A stretch of DNA of 64,000 nt from NCBI RefSeq assembly GCF_018139145.2, contig NC_059479.1, positions 1,054,001 to 1,118,000 of the forward strand, given 5' to 3'. The DNA is from Gymnogyps californianus. Its lineage: Eukaryota > Chordata > Aves > Accipitriformes > Cathartidae. The notes under the pieces were generated by a model. The model saw only the letters and a list, made by a program, of their open reading frames with translations, was not told the DNA's origin and did no database searches. The position numbers were made by a program, and so were the translations under genes. Below, in pieces: positions 33,577-45,490 of this stretch (position 1 is the first letter of the stretch; each line of letters starts with the position of its first letter).

Positions 33577-35715
33577 CGTGCCCAGGCGATGCAACCGGCT
33601 GCCACCCGCAGCCCGGGGCAGAGCCAGCCCATCGCCTGCCCACGGCTGCCCGCCTCCGAGCTGCTTGCTGCGGGGTATGGGGGGACCTGGGCTTACGTCC
33701 CCCTCTGTTCCCACAAAAGCGGAGGCTTGTCCTAACTGCTGTGGCTAACCTTGCTGTGTTTTGTTTAGCTCTTAAGGGGAGTGCACGGCAGGGTCCAGCC
33801 GCGTGCTGGGAACTTCAGGCGAGGAGCTTTTCGCAGAGCACACGGCACTTGAGCATCTTCTGAGTGCGGAAGGGAGCCGCAGAGCCCTGCCTGCCCCACC
33901 GGGCTCTTATAACTGCCTCATTCTCTCTCCTCCTGGTCTCCTCTTTTCCTGGTGGGGTTTTTTTTTTTTGATTTCTCCAAACCTGAGGGGACCTCAGGGG
34001 CTGCCTGGCACTTGAAAGAAGGAAGGATAAAAATGGCTAAACTTAAAAAAAACCCCAAATTATTTAATTCAAAAAAGTTCAAGCTCTTCTTTTAAGGCAA
34101 GCACTAACTATTGTTGCTGACGCCATCCCGCTGGAGCCTTGTTGGGCTCCCTCCCTCTCCTGGATCTCCCCCTGGGCGAGGGGAGCAGCGGCTCTCCCCG
34201 GCGAGGGAGCCGTTATTCCCATTCAGCCCGTGTCGCTGGACTCGGGGAGACACATAATGAAGTCACTGTGCTCTCGATGCCTCCCCGGGCTGTGACATGT
34301 TCAATACCATCACAAATTACCGCTTGGGTAAATGCATGATTAATCCAGCACAAAGTACCTGCCAGTCGGCGGGGTGCGGCAGAAAGCCTTGCCAGCAGTT
34401 ACCGTGGCACACGGACGAGAGGAGACGGCAGGAGAATCGCCGGCCAGGTGTGGGAATGGGGCCACCGCTCTCCCGGGACAGACAAAAGAGGTGTGCAGGG
34501 GGAACGGGTTACACGGGGTCCCCCTGCGCGCAGGCCTTTGCTGCGGCACCTCTCCAGCAGTGCTGATTTTTTGCTGAGCGAGCGAGACCGACCGTGAGAA
34601 CCGCTGCAGAGACATCGTGGTGGAAAGCGATACGGGCTCTGAGTGACGGGACACGCTAAGCCTCTGCCTGAATATAAGCAAAACCCCTGAGCTTGCAGCT
34701 ATCAGCTCATGATTTACTCCGACATCTATTTCTGATTGACTCTTTTGAGCCGGTGCCATGCTAGTCCTACACAAGGACCGTCGCTGTTGGACCGCAGGTC
34801 TCGGTCTAGTTGCGCTGAAGGCACCAGTTGATGCTGATCGCCAAATACTCTCGCTGTAGCAGATCCCAAACTGAGCAGGCAAGGGTTATTTAACCGCAAT
34901 CACGTTTTGAGGAGAATGTTGAAGATTTTTCCCATCCTCAAGCTGGATGAAAAAGCAGAAATCTTAACCAACCACAAAGTTTGGACCTAATAATTCCCAA
35001 ACTATTTCTTGGACCTGAAACAACTGTTTCTTCGACTTCTCAGAAGAAACCATCTCAATGCATTTTTAAGCCGTTCAGGAATGGCAGCCTTTTACTTCTG
35101 TTTTGTCACAACATTCCGGGTTTTCCTAGCATTTTTGGTGCTGACTCTTTGTGTTTTTCCCCAGGACAGGTTTGTAAAAAATTGTAAATAAAAAGTTTAT
35201 TTTCAAGTGGTACAAAGGAGCAAGTAAGCTAACTGGGAAAAAAGTGCTGAAACCGGTATGTTTTCCCAGACAGTTTTGTTCTTGATTAATCTTGTCCAAA
35301 AATCAAACAACTCGATCCACTTCCTAGAGAAGGATAATTCCGTGGCCAGCCGCAGGCAGCGGGCGAAGCCAGGCTTCAGCCCCCGCCGCTGCCGGGTGCT
35401 CCAAAGCATTGCTCAGATCCAGGGGAAGCTGCCGGGGGTTCTGTGGAAAGCCAGCCCCCGTCCGTGGTGAGCGTGGCTCAGCCACCCAAAGCATTTCGTG
35501 CCATCGCCGGCCCCTGACGAGCCGTCAGACTGCAACAGCCTTTGGTCTTGACTGAGCTGCTTGGTTTTAAGCAAATGACCCCGAGGTGAAAGCTTCTGTA
35601 TCCTATTACCAGTCCCAACCATCGAGGACCCGGACATTTATTTGTGCTGAGACAGAAGAAAACATCCCATGGACCAGCAGTCCACAAAGGGAAAGAAAAA
35701 AGTTTCTAGAAAAAG
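33577..35715. other. Unique sequence, no gene recognised
   Basis: A T-run lies at 33960-33970 and an AT-rich patch at 34020-34100. The minus-strand frame 34340-34882 (180 codons) has no known domain. AT-rich DNA at 34890-35290 is a further weak candidate island. Confidence 0.5.
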
Positions 35716-35719
35716 CAAA

Positions 35720-36085
35720 CAAATTGTAGGTACGCTTGTGTTACATGAGTTTTAACTAAAGCCTCTCCTCTCCGCAGAGCAACAGCAAACGCAGTGGGAA
35801 ATAAAAACAAAATTACCACTGCAAAGCCTATAATTGCATTTCAAAACCTACAGCCATTAATTCCCACAAGCGCCAGGATCAGAACTGCAAATAAAAGCAG
35901 CCGCTGATGTGTTCTGCATTCGGGGAGATGCTCCGCGAGTGCAACGGAAACGCTTTCTCTGCTTGTAGGATTCTTTTCACATGTGCCTTTTACCCCAAAT
36001 AAAGTAATTACTTTTACAAAGCTGCCTGAGATCCCGTATCATTAGCAGAACGCAGGAGTGGATTCACAAACAGCTATATTTGTTT
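35720..36085. promoter_or_regulatory. AT-rich island, possible conserved non-coding element
   Basis: Unique DNA with ACATGAGTTTTAACTAAAG, CCTATAATTGCATTTC, CAGCCATTAATTCCC, GCAAATAAAAGCAGCC, AAATAAAGTAATTAC and CGTATCATTAGC. It resembles the islands at 29075 and 39285 in composition and motif set. Function is inferred. Confidence 0.28.
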
Positions 36086-36367
36086 GCAAGGAGAACTGAG
36101 AGGCCTTTTTCCCCCACTAAGACCCAGAGCTCACGCAGCTGCTCGTGGCACCGCGAACGTGTGACCCCGTGGCTGGGGTGCCCGTGATGCCTGGGTGGGG
36201 GCAGCACCCAGCACTGCCCGGGGATCAGACCTGGGCAGGCGAGGAGGGCAGGTTGTGGCTTCTTGCCACCGCCCCATCCACGCTAGCAAAAGCCTATTTC
36301 AAAGCTTGCCATTTTTTATGTCTCTTTGGGCCTGAGTACCTTATCAGGGATCTTCTTTCTTTCTTTG
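36086..36367. other. Unique spacer
   Basis: GC-rich, with no gene recognised. It leads into the pyrimidine tract. Confidence 0.5.
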
Positions 36368-36476
36368 TTTTTCCTTTCCCTTTCCCTTTCCCTTTCCCTT
36401 TCCCTTTCCCTTTCCCTTTCCCTTTCCCTTTCCCTTTCTCTTTCCCTTTCCCTTTCCCTTTCCCTTTTTTTTTTTT
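36368..36476. repeat. (TTTCCC)n hexamer array, 109 bases all pyrimidine
   Basis: About 16 TTTCCC units with one CTC variant near 36437, ending in a 12-T run. No purine occurs from 36368 to 36476. Pro-Phe or Lys-Gly frames through it are artefacts. Such tracts can form intramolecular triplexes. Confidence 0.95.
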
Positions 36477-36879
36477 GCACCAGGGTGACAACAGTTTCTT
36501 GGGCACTGTCTGGGACTGAGCACAAATGTTATCAAAGATAAGGACCATCAACTCTGCCTCTCCAACAGATGAGCAAAGCTAGAAATCTTTATGCATCCCC
36601 ATGCATGTGGTGCTGCCATGTGCCCTTAAGTACCGTAGGCCTTTAGGCTCTACCTATAGCCCATCCAGAAATGCTCTGTAGGGGCAGCGAGAACACCAGC
36701 CGCCTCCTCTGAGCACAAAATCCCCGGAGTGAGCCGCTGGTGTGGGACCAAGAGGGGACAGACAGGAGCCGAGGGGGACACTGCGCCCGTCCCCCTGCCC
36801 CGTCGCTCCGGAGCTGCCCCTGCGACACGACACAGACCGGGCTCACCCCTCTGCAGAGGGTGCATCGGTCAGCCGTAAC
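36477..36879. other. Unique spacer
   Basis: GC-rich toward 36700-36850. No gene or repeat recognised. Confidence 0.5.
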
Positions 36880-37145
36880 GCATAGAAAATGCAAATGGGG
36901 TTTTTGTAGTCATTACCTCCACTTTCAAATAACCTGTGTTTTAATTCAGCTTTAATTAAAAGGGGGAAAAATATGCCCAGGTAAACAATTTCCAAGCAGA
37001 TGATGGGCCAGAGCAACAGAGAATTCCTTTGACCCAACAGGCCCAACTTTTTGAAACTTTTAATTAAAAACACTGAAAATTTTGCCATAGTAAATTGCCC
37101 AGAGACCCAGGCCTTTGAAGAGATATAATTAAGGCTATTTGGCCC
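36880..37145. promoter_or_regulatory. AT-rich island with octamer and two TAATTA palindromes
   Basis: Perfect octamer ATGCAAAT at 36889-36896, palindrome TTTAATTAAA at 36951-36960 and palindrome TTTTAATTAAAA at 37058-37069. TAATTA palindromes are preferred by LIM- and paired-type homeodomain dimers (known biology). The sequence is unique and flanked by GC-rich DNA. Function is inferred. Confidence 0.3.
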
Positions 37146-39284
37146 GACGCGGGATGCTCCCTGTGAATAAGCTCCACAAGTGAAAAGGGCTCCTGTTTCG
37201 CGGCGGGAGCCGGGGTGGTCTGTGCGCAGGCGGTGCGGGAGCCACCTCGCAGCGGAGCCCCGCGTCCCTGGGGACACCCTCCCCTTGTGAGGGTCAGTCA
37301 GGCACTTTCTGGGGCTCCCGGGCCACCTCCTGAAGCCGTGGCTTCCTCTGCTGCAGAAAGATGGAGGAAGCAAAACCTAAATACGGGGTTTCTGACACGA
37401 TCTGAAATTATTTTGCATGCAACTTATTAGCTCTGAGAATTGATTTGGATTGAGTGGATGACCTCTATTGATTGTCTAACTCAGTAGGACCTCCGTCACA
37501 CAGTCACTGCTGCCCCTTGACGGCCTCCATAAGAAAGACACAGGAACCGAGGAACCTTGCAACTGGTCCTTTGGCTCAGGGTGGGGATGCCCAGTGCTCG
37601 ATTGCCATGGTTAGGAACTAAACCTGGTTATTCAAGGTTCGTAGCTGTGGCCAAGTTTCCCAAAGTGCTCAGCAGCTTCTCTTTCTGCCATTTTTCTTTA
37701 AAAAAAAAAAAAAAGACCCGTGGGCTCCCTGCAGCAACGGATATTTCCTGGGACTTTTTCCTGGACATCCCCTGCTTCCATCTCTCTCCTCCGATGCCAG
37801 CTTTGTGTACCGCTGCATCCCTCCTGCCGCAGGTCCCACAGCTCCTCCCCGTCCAAGAGGGACTTCAGGGGTGGGCTTTTTATTGCTGCATGGGAGTTAA
37901 ATACCACAGCACTAAATTCGCTTGGAGAAGAAAATATTTCACAGTTTCTACCAGAATTTCTGTTGCAGCTTCAAAGAGGGCACGCTGCTTTCAGAGTTCA
38001 CGGACCAGAATTCAATAGAGTTTCCCCTGAGCACAGGCAGGCTCCTGCTGCCATTGGGTAGGAAGTTAGAAAGAGAAAATATTTTGAAGAAATCGGAACA
38101 AGGAGGCAGAAAAACATAAGTGGCTGCACAATAAAATTAAAATTAAAAAAAAAAAGAAGAAAAAAGAAGAAAAAAGAAGTACGTGTTAGAGATGGAGCCG
38201 CTCGAGGAATGAAAGAGCTGTGACGGGCATGTGTTGATGCCACCAGGCATAACAGAAAAGAAAGAAAAATCAGGAGAGTGGTTTTTTTAGCGTTTACTCC
38301 AAAAACACTTGCTGAACACAGTGCAATCTCTTTGATATGAAGGTTAATTGAAAGAAATGGTACAGACTCCTTGCAACTCAGTCTTAAATAGCTCCAAAGA
38401 AGAAAAGTTTTGGGCGAATAAAGGAAGACAAAGAAAGCGCAGTAGGAGCAGAAAAACAGAAGATTTAAGAAAGATTTGGGAGAACGAACAGGAACCGCAC
38501 ACCCAGCTCGCACAACGCTCTCGCCACAGCAGAGTTCGTGTCCTGCCTGTATTGGTCTGTGCCCCGTTGCACCGGAGCAGTACGCGGTGTAAACCCAGGA
38601 CATTATCCCAGAAACACCAAGTGCAAAATATTATAGGCTTTTTCCTGAATGGTGATGCAAACCAGAAAGTAAAGGAAAAAGGACAGAAAATTACAGTCAG
38701 ACTCATAACTTCCTCCCCAGGCCTTAACTTGAGCCATTGCTTAGGTCACGAACCTCCACTCGAGGACGTTTTTAGACGTCTGTAGATCCTGTTTAATATT
38801 CTTCCCCCAGGCCTCTTTGTTCCTCCAGGTTTTGGCCAGAATGAAAAATGAAAACTCTGAGCTGGGAAAGCCAGGAACAATTCCTGGGGTCTGCAAATCC
38901 AACAAAAAACACCATGGGGTGCAAACGTCATGGGAGGACTTCTGGGCAATAGTTTCAGAGCGAGTTCAAGATGAAAAGGGTTCAAGATAGCCATCTGAAC
39001 TGCTGGATGCTTCTCTGAAAATTTTCGCCTTCTCTCTTTAGTCAGCACTTCTCCAAGCCTGGCTGTCAGCATTTCTAAAGCCCCTGCCACGGCGCTATCT
39101 GCTCATAGGACATGAACGAACTCCAACTCACAGCACTTTGAGACTTCTTTGTGCTCCTCTTCTTGGCAGTGTGCACCCCCTCAGCCAGCTCCGTCCCCGA
39201 CACAGCCCCCCCGAGCCATCCGAGTCCCGCCAGCCCCGGGAACACGCCCCACCGCATCAGCTCAAGGCATCTGTGGCTCCCATC
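37146..39284. other. Unique sequence with A-rich runs
   Basis: A 15-A run lies at 37700-37714 and an A/G-rich low-complexity stretch at 38130-38180. The minus-strand frame 37998-38603 (201 codons) reads through those runs (poly-Phe) and is not a gene. Confidence 0.5.
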
Positions 39285-39490
39285 TATCGGGTGAACGTCT
39301 GCTGGAGAATTTCTAACCCTTGGCTCCATCGCCAATATTTGAGCTATGCTGTAATTGGCCATAAAAGTCTCATGGTATTGTTTGTGCGCCTTGATTAGCT
39401 GAACGTGAAAAGCACTTACAATGCAAATTTCCCTTTAAAATTCTGTTTCCTGCAAATCCTCAATGAATCAGCTGTTGAAATCTCCCACTG
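39285..39490. promoter_or_regulatory. AT-rich island, possible conserved non-coding element
   Basis: Contains CGCCAATATTTGAGC, GCTGTAATTGGCC, CCTTGATTAGCTGAACG and CTTACAATGCAAATTTCCC (octamer ATGCAAAT). Unique sequence. Function is inferred from the motif cluster. Confidence 0.28.
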
Positions 39491-39694
39491 AGAGCACTCT
39501 TGCCAGCAAAAGTTGATAGTGCTAATGTTTGTGGAGTGGGAACACAAAAGGGAGAAGAAGCAGCTAAAGCAAACTAATCTGAACCGTCAAATATTTGCAG
39601 AAAAATACGTACATTATCTGCCCCAATCTGTCCCTGATGTTTCACCCCACGCCCAGCCGAGATTGATAGCCACATACCCAACCTCTTTCCTTTC

Positions 39695-39970
39695 ATGAAT
39701 GAAGATGCAGCTGTGTTTTCTTTGTTCATACTCCCTTTTTCAAATGCTGCTGTTGCCTTATTGAAGTCTTTGAAAAATATTCTGTACAGACACAATTCTG
39801 CCGACACATCAGTTTTCTCTGTGCTTTCCTCTCCCCGCTCCTTCTTTACCGCTGAGGACATTTGCATGCAAATGACCGCAATATTTCTGAAGCCATCACC
39901 TGGCGTCTCGGTTCCTGCTGCTGTCCTCCCTATGAGGTCATTTCCTCTGCGCCATGATGTCATTGGCCTC
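39695..39970. promoter_or_regulatory. Island with a perfect double-octamer palindrome
   Basis: ATTTGCATGCAAAT at 39860-39873 is a perfect 14-bp palindrome made of two overlapping octamers (ATTTGCAT and ATGCAAAT). Around it are TTTGAAAAATATTCTG, GCAATATTTCTG and two TGATGTCA/TGAGGTCA-like sites (39932-39962). POU dimers can bind such arrangements. The element's activity is inference. Confidence 0.33.
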
Positions 39971-42134
39971 AGGGGCACGTTCCTGATGTCAGGAGAGGAT
40001 GGCGGGGGAGCCAGGGCGGGCAGCGCGACTCCCGGCAGCTCCTTAGGACCGCAGGGCAGGGATGGCACGTGGATGCACAGGGATGGCACAGGGATGGCAC
40101 CAGCTCCTTCCTTCCCGGCTCACTCCATCCCAGCCCATCTCCAGCCACCCCCCGCCCTCTCCCTGGCATGAGAAGGGAAGAACGGGGAGGGACTTCTCCG
40201 AGAGAGGGGTATTTTATCGCCGCAAACACTTTCTGCTCTGCCTAACTGAAGAGCCCAGCAGTCCCCCCGCTGCCTTGCATACCCAGGAACGGGTCCAGGT
40301 CTCGTCTCAAAACTTGGCCTCAGGCTCTTGGCTGGGAGGCAGCACTGCTGGAGGCTCAGTCCTGCATCGCAGAAGATGCTGTTGAAATGGGTTTAAAGAT
40401 CTGAGGCAGGTTTTAGGAAAGATAGTCACGGGTCTTACTGGGCAGGAAGGACTACTTTGATCAGCTAGTCTGCCTTACTGCAAGACTTCCCAGTTTCACT
40501 GAGATTCTGGCTAAAGCATGCTGCCGTTCCCAGATACTCCTATAGGTCCCACCAGCTGCAGCAACGTGTCATTCCCAGCACTTGTCTCATCCCACTGAAC
40601 CCTCCTGGGAGGCCAAGGTGTGTGCCTGCACCACGGGTCAACAAGCTCCACTAAACCCAAGCATTCACGCAGTGCACCATCTGCACAGCAACGATTTGCA
40701 GAAAACGCTGCCTGAGAAAATTTCTACCCTGCCTTTCTAGGAATCCAAACCATTCTGGGACAAAATAAGAGGTACAGAAACATCTCACAAGATTGCCTGG
40801 TGCAAAGAGACCATCTAAAATACAGATGCTAAGATATAAAGCTGCTCCATATCTTTCAGCATCCGTAGGTATGTTCTTTCTCAGTTTCTGCTGCAGAGCT
40901 CTCCTGCCTCTGCCCGCTGCTTCTCCTTCCTTCACGGCAGCACTTGACCCAGCCATTTTTTAGTCTCAAGTCCCCATCCCGAGTCCGGGACAGGCTGTCT
41001 GATACCACATCTCACCATGAACTTGCTGCTCAGAAGGAGAATAAACCCAAAGCTGGAGCCAGTATAAACCAGACTGTCTTCTCCCTCCCTCAGCATTCAT
41101 GCAGGGGACATAACTGGGGAGCAAAGGCTAAAGCAGACCGGAGGCAGGCACGGCACAGTGCTGGGACCCCCCCTCCAAACAGCACATGAGGAAACTCTCT
41201 GCGTCCCATGTGATGGGCAGAGATCCCAGGTACGATCCCAGATCAATCTGACTTAGATTACGTAATTTTTTAAATCTCCCATTACTGTCATGGTCTCAAC
41301 CTTTCCTTCCTTTATTTTCCGGATGGTATTTTTTCCATCTTATCTTCTTTCATCAAAATCTTGTTTCCCTCTGCTGGAAACACCACATTCCTGATCTATA
41401 TGCAGATTAAACCCTGGGAACAGATGCTATTGTCAACTTTTATTAGTTTATTGCATTAGGAAAGGAAGATATCTTTGCAGTCATTGATATGAAATAAGAC
41501 TCCCTACTTCCACCAAAAGCCTCATCTCCTGGAAGTGACAGCAAGAAAACAAAGGCTCTTCTGAACCGGAGCCACAGTCACAAATCAGGGCCCGTGTATC
41601 GGCTGTAGGCAACACCCGCGACTTCTGGGACAGGCAGAGCGATCCCCCCACGCGTGCAGAAACTGTGCGATGCCCTTACGCAGAAGGCAAATGATTTCTG
41701 AGTTCAGCAGTGAGCCTCATGAGGTGAATTTTATTCCCCAGGATAAGCAAATGACGAGGCCACTTTAGATATTTGTATTACTCTCTCTATTTGTATTCAA
41801 CTTAAAAGGACGCTCTCCCCTCCCGTCTGCTGAACACCATCTTTGCAATTATGGGGAGGTTTCTTCCATGGCCTCACGCTTTGCTCCTTCGCTGTTTATG
41901 CATTTATTATTTACACAGAGGCCTCCAGCTGCAACTCTCACGCTGGAAAAAAATCATTCGGCGCTCTGTTCGGCGAAAGATAAGAGAGGCAGGAGAGCTG
42001 CCAGCTCCGCGAGAAGGGAAAGGAAGAAAAAATACCCGCTGCTTTTTTTCCCTCCGCACTTGTTGGGAACTTGAACTTGGCTCCCACGGGCCGAAGGAAA
42101 ACGCTGCTAATCAATGGACCATTTCATATTTCAG
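39971..42134. other. Unique sequence; short GGGATGGCAC repeats at 40056-40100
   Basis: No gene recognised. A few 11-bp AGGGATGGCAC-like units lie at 40056-40100. AT-rich stretches at 41240-41500 and 41740-41910 look unique. Confidence 0.5.
40430..40560 (-). mobile_element. Possible ancient CR1 3' fragment
   Basis: The plus strand shows GGACTACTTTGATCAGCTAG then TCTGCCTTACTGCAAGAC and CCCAGTTTCACTGAG. This recalls the antisense of old CR1 3' ends (gatcatctagtctgacctcctg..). It is short and diverged, so the call is tentative. Confidence 0.33.
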
Positions 42135-42180
42135 AGGCAGTTGGACTAGATGATCATTGTAGGTCCCTTCCAACTGAAAA
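42135..42180 (+). mobile_element. CR1 LINE 3' end
   Basis: It reads GGCAGTTGGACTAGATGATC, then AGGTCCCTTCCAACTGAAAA and an ATTCTATTC tail, the standard sense-strand 3' end of avian CR1. Only the last 45 bases or so are clear, as is usual for 5'-truncated CR1 copies. It is much less diverged than the CR1 relics at 3 and 18.7 kb. Confidence 0.9.
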
Positions 42181-42304
42181 TATTCTATTCTATTCTATGC
42201 TATGCTATGCTATGCTATGCTATGCCATGCTATGCTATGCTACTCTATTCTATTCTACGCTACTTCTATTCTGTTCTAGTCTAGTCTAGTCTAGTCTAGT
42301 CTAT
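42178..42304. repeat. TA(T/G)(T/G)C pentamer microsatellite grown from the CR1 tail
   Basis: About 25 pentamers in four blocks: TATTC, then TATGC (10 or so units), then TATTC again, then TAGTC (6 units). It starts exactly where the CR1 tail begins, so it most likely expanded from the CR1 3' ATTCTATG repeat. Confidence 0.93.
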
Positions 42305-45300
42305 ATCCTTGCTGGAGTGAGGTATGTAAGGTAACCTGAAAGCAATTTAGCAATGCTTTGTTCCAGCCACGGCGGCACAGCCCGGGCACGCGTGTGCCCC
42401 GCCGCAGTGCTGGCTCCCTCCCGGCGCGCTCCCGGCGCCCTTTGGCTCTCCTGACAGCTCCCCGCTCCTCTTGACGAGGTCTGACAAGCCGCGGTGGTTG
42501 AAAAGGAGAAGGGGCTCTAAAAAATGCACACGTGGGGTGCAGGAGAGGGGAGCAGGGGCAGGCTCGGCGTTGGACACTCTTGCAGAGGTGGCTGCCCTCC
42601 TGGAAACCATTTCTTTTGCCGGCTCGCCATGTGCAGCGCTGGGGGAGCAGCCGGGACGTGCCGGGTGTCAGGAGAAACCGCTCCATCGCAGGTCACGTTT
42701 CGAAGCCCTGCAGCCCCGGAGGTCTCTGTCTCCCCCCTCGTGCCCCGAGGCCTGGTGATGGGCACGCTGGACAAATCCCCATCAGACCCTACAGCTCCAA
42801 CCTGGAGAGTTTAAACAAATGCCAAAGAAGCAGATTGCTGCTGCTGGTAGGGAGAAAAAACAAGTGAAAGCACAGAAAAGGAAATGTAGGAGAAACCGGG
42901 CTAAGCTGCGCTTTTAGGGAGCAAGCTTTGGTTTACATTTTATGATGTTTTCCTGGCAGACATCCCAGAGCGCTGTGCATTTTCTGTGCGAGTGCTTCTG
43001 GGGAGGGGGAGCAGGGGGGCACGGGGGAACATCGCTGCTGAGGGGAATTGAGGCAAATTGCTGCTCCCTCTCACTGCTGGGCATGTAACTGGGTTAATGG
43101 GGCATGTATTTTTAGCGCTGACTGGCCAAGCCTGCACTGCTGCTGTTGCTTAACCTGAAGGCCACAAAACCAGGTGAAGCAGAGCTCTTCAGAAAATGAG
43201 ATTTGCTGCAAAACGCTTGTCTCTCCGCTCGCTTTCCCCCGGCTGCAGCACCCCAGCCCACAGCGGAGCTGCTGGCTGCCCGTGGGAGCCTTGTGCAGAG
43301 AGTTGGGCACCCACCCGAGCGGGCACCCACCCGAGCAGGCACCCACCCGAGCTCACTCTTTTATTCTCATGCTTTGCCAGGTCACAGCAACTCACCGCAA
43401 AGAGAAAGTATGCTGCAATCGCAGAAAGAGATTGATTTCTTTCCCAGCCTAGCTGCAGTTGGCTCGCTTGCACGGTGCCTCTCCACCCTGCCCCGTAAGC
43501 TAACCTCCTCCCATCGTCTGCGGCAGGGGATCGCTTCTGGGGGATTATTTAACTCCTGCATCTGCCCAGGCATTGCAGTTCCAGCGCTGGTGCTGTCAGT
43601 GACCACACTGCGCAGCAGCTACTGCAGGTACAGCTCCAGCTCCCTCGGATAGATGGAAACACTTAACTCTATTAACCAGCCACTTCCACGCTTGCTGACT
43701 TGCATTTGAACCAAAGCAGGTTCAGCAGGGAAGCACCAAAGGCAACTTCTTGTCAATGCAATTTAAACTGACGCCGTCATTCCCGGCAGTCCTGAAAGAC
43801 CTCAACGCTCTCTGCAGTTCTGGTTTGGTCCTTATGTTTTATCTCCCGAAATTCCCTCTTGCAGCAGAGCTGGTAGGCGTGATTAAACGTTTCCTTAGTT
43901 CTAGCGGCGTTACAGTGGCAGGTAAAAAAAAAATAATAAAGGAACAAAGCGGATATAGCAATCACTGTCAACAGTTGCACGTGGTTGTCTTTGCAAGCGG
44001 CTGATGTCTTCAGGCCCCGCAAGACTTCAGTGGTGGCCCTTGGCGAGGGAAGCCGTCACGCTGGGCCGGACGGCGTGGAGCAGAGCCTGTGCCCGGCGGG
44101 CAGCAGCACGGCCGGGGCTGGGGGGCTCTGCCGCCGGCCTCCGTCTCGTCCCCTGCCGTTAGGTGCAGGGCGAGCGAGGCTGCTTCCCCATCCCCACCTC
44201 TGCTGGAGCCTTCTCTTCAGGGATCACCTCCTGCGTATGCAATCGGTTTGCATGTGTAACCTGTAATCCGGGGGTGTTTAAATAAATACTGATTAGAATC
44301 TACATTCCAGCATGGCCTGGAGATTTCCCCCGCACCCAAAACTTTTGGTTTCCTTTTTCTTTCTCCTTTCTTTTTTGTTTTTTTTCTCCCCCCCCCCCCC
44401 TTGTTCAACTCCATCCTGATCTCTCCAGCCTGCGGGTTGGCAGAAATGAGCCGTCCTGCGCTGCACGAGGGACCAGGAGTGAGCCTGCGTGTGTAAGAGG
44501 GAACCTGTAGCAGGGCTGGGAACGGCACGCTTGGCTCGTGGTCTTAGCTGTGATGTGAGCTGGCTTCCCCTTTATTGATTGCAGTAATGCAGGGGATTTG
44601 GAACGAGCTGGATTGGGTAATGGGCTATAATTTGGTCCAGGTTTTGCAAATACATTGTTGAATATCCAAAAGAGAAAAAAGGAACAAAACTCTGAGGAGA
44701 TTTCTGGGAGGAGGCAGAGACCAGGGCTGAGTATCTGCGTGTTCTCAGAGGCGGCTTTTCTCACGGGGCAGCGCCTTGCATCATCCACCAGCTCAGCAAA
44801 TTACAACTTAATCCTTTGTGGTGGCTTTGGGAAGGGGTGAGGCTGGGAAGGGAGAGGGGTGGGAATAAGGAGCCATGTGAGTTTTTTGCACCTATCATCA
44901 GCCAACTGGCACGCCAAACTCCCGGCTGCTTTTGAGCTTTCCTGGCTTTTCTAGAGCCGTGCTTCATGCTTGATCCTGACACACCAGCGGACACTTGTTT
45001 CCCTTCCTAAAAGAAGTTCCCATAGGCAGACCCCAAGCTGGCCCCAAGCAGCCCCAACACACCCGTCCTCCCCTCCCTTCCTATTTTCCCTGTGGTTTTG
45101 CCCTCTTCTGCACCCTCCGGGAGCCCTCCATCCAGCAAAACAGTGAGATCGCAAGCAGAGAGCCAGCGCCGGGCTGGTTTGGGGTGTCCGGTTTTGCAGC
45201 AGGAGCGGTGGGTGCGGAGGTGGGCTGGAGATGCTCGGGTGCGGCGAGGACAAGGACCGCCGCAGAGGGACCCCCAGCCCCGCTCCCTCCAGGGAGGGGT

Positions 45301-45369
45301 GCCGGCTGTGTGCTTGCTGCTGCCTGATGGGCTGGGGGAGGGAGGGTTTCAAAGGAGCTCATCCCAAGG
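42305..45369. other. GC-rich unique sequence, no gene recognised
   Basis: Many short overlapping frames and no known domain. It includes a 13-C run at 44388-44400 preceded by a T/C-rich stretch (44345-44387). Confidence 0.5.
43305..43352. repeat. 16-bp tandem repeat, 3 copies
   Basis: GGGCACCCACCCGAGC at 43305-43320 and 43321-43336, and a copy with one change at 43337-43352. Confidence 0.95.
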
Positions 45370-45490
45370 CCACATCTGCTGCATGTGTTTAAAACAACTC
45401 ATTAAAGTTCCTGAAAGGCCTAAAAAATGAGTAATTCTCTAAATGAGTGAGTCTATAATAGCCCTCTAATAAGCTATAATAGGAGACTTG
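45370..45490. promoter_or_regulatory. Short AT-rich island
   Basis: CTCATTAAAG, ATGAGTAATTCTC and two identical CTATAATAG motifs 21 bases apart (45453-45461, 45474-45482), which is two helix turns. The DNA right of it is very GC-rich. Function is inferred. Confidence 0.25.

Noticed and set aside
33217..33735. 172-codon frame with an 11-residue peptide repeat
   Set aside because: The repeat comes from the 11-bp minisatellite at 33489-33576, which is open in all frames.
36145..36519. Pro-Phe repeat frame
   Set aside because: Translation of the (TTTCCC)n array.
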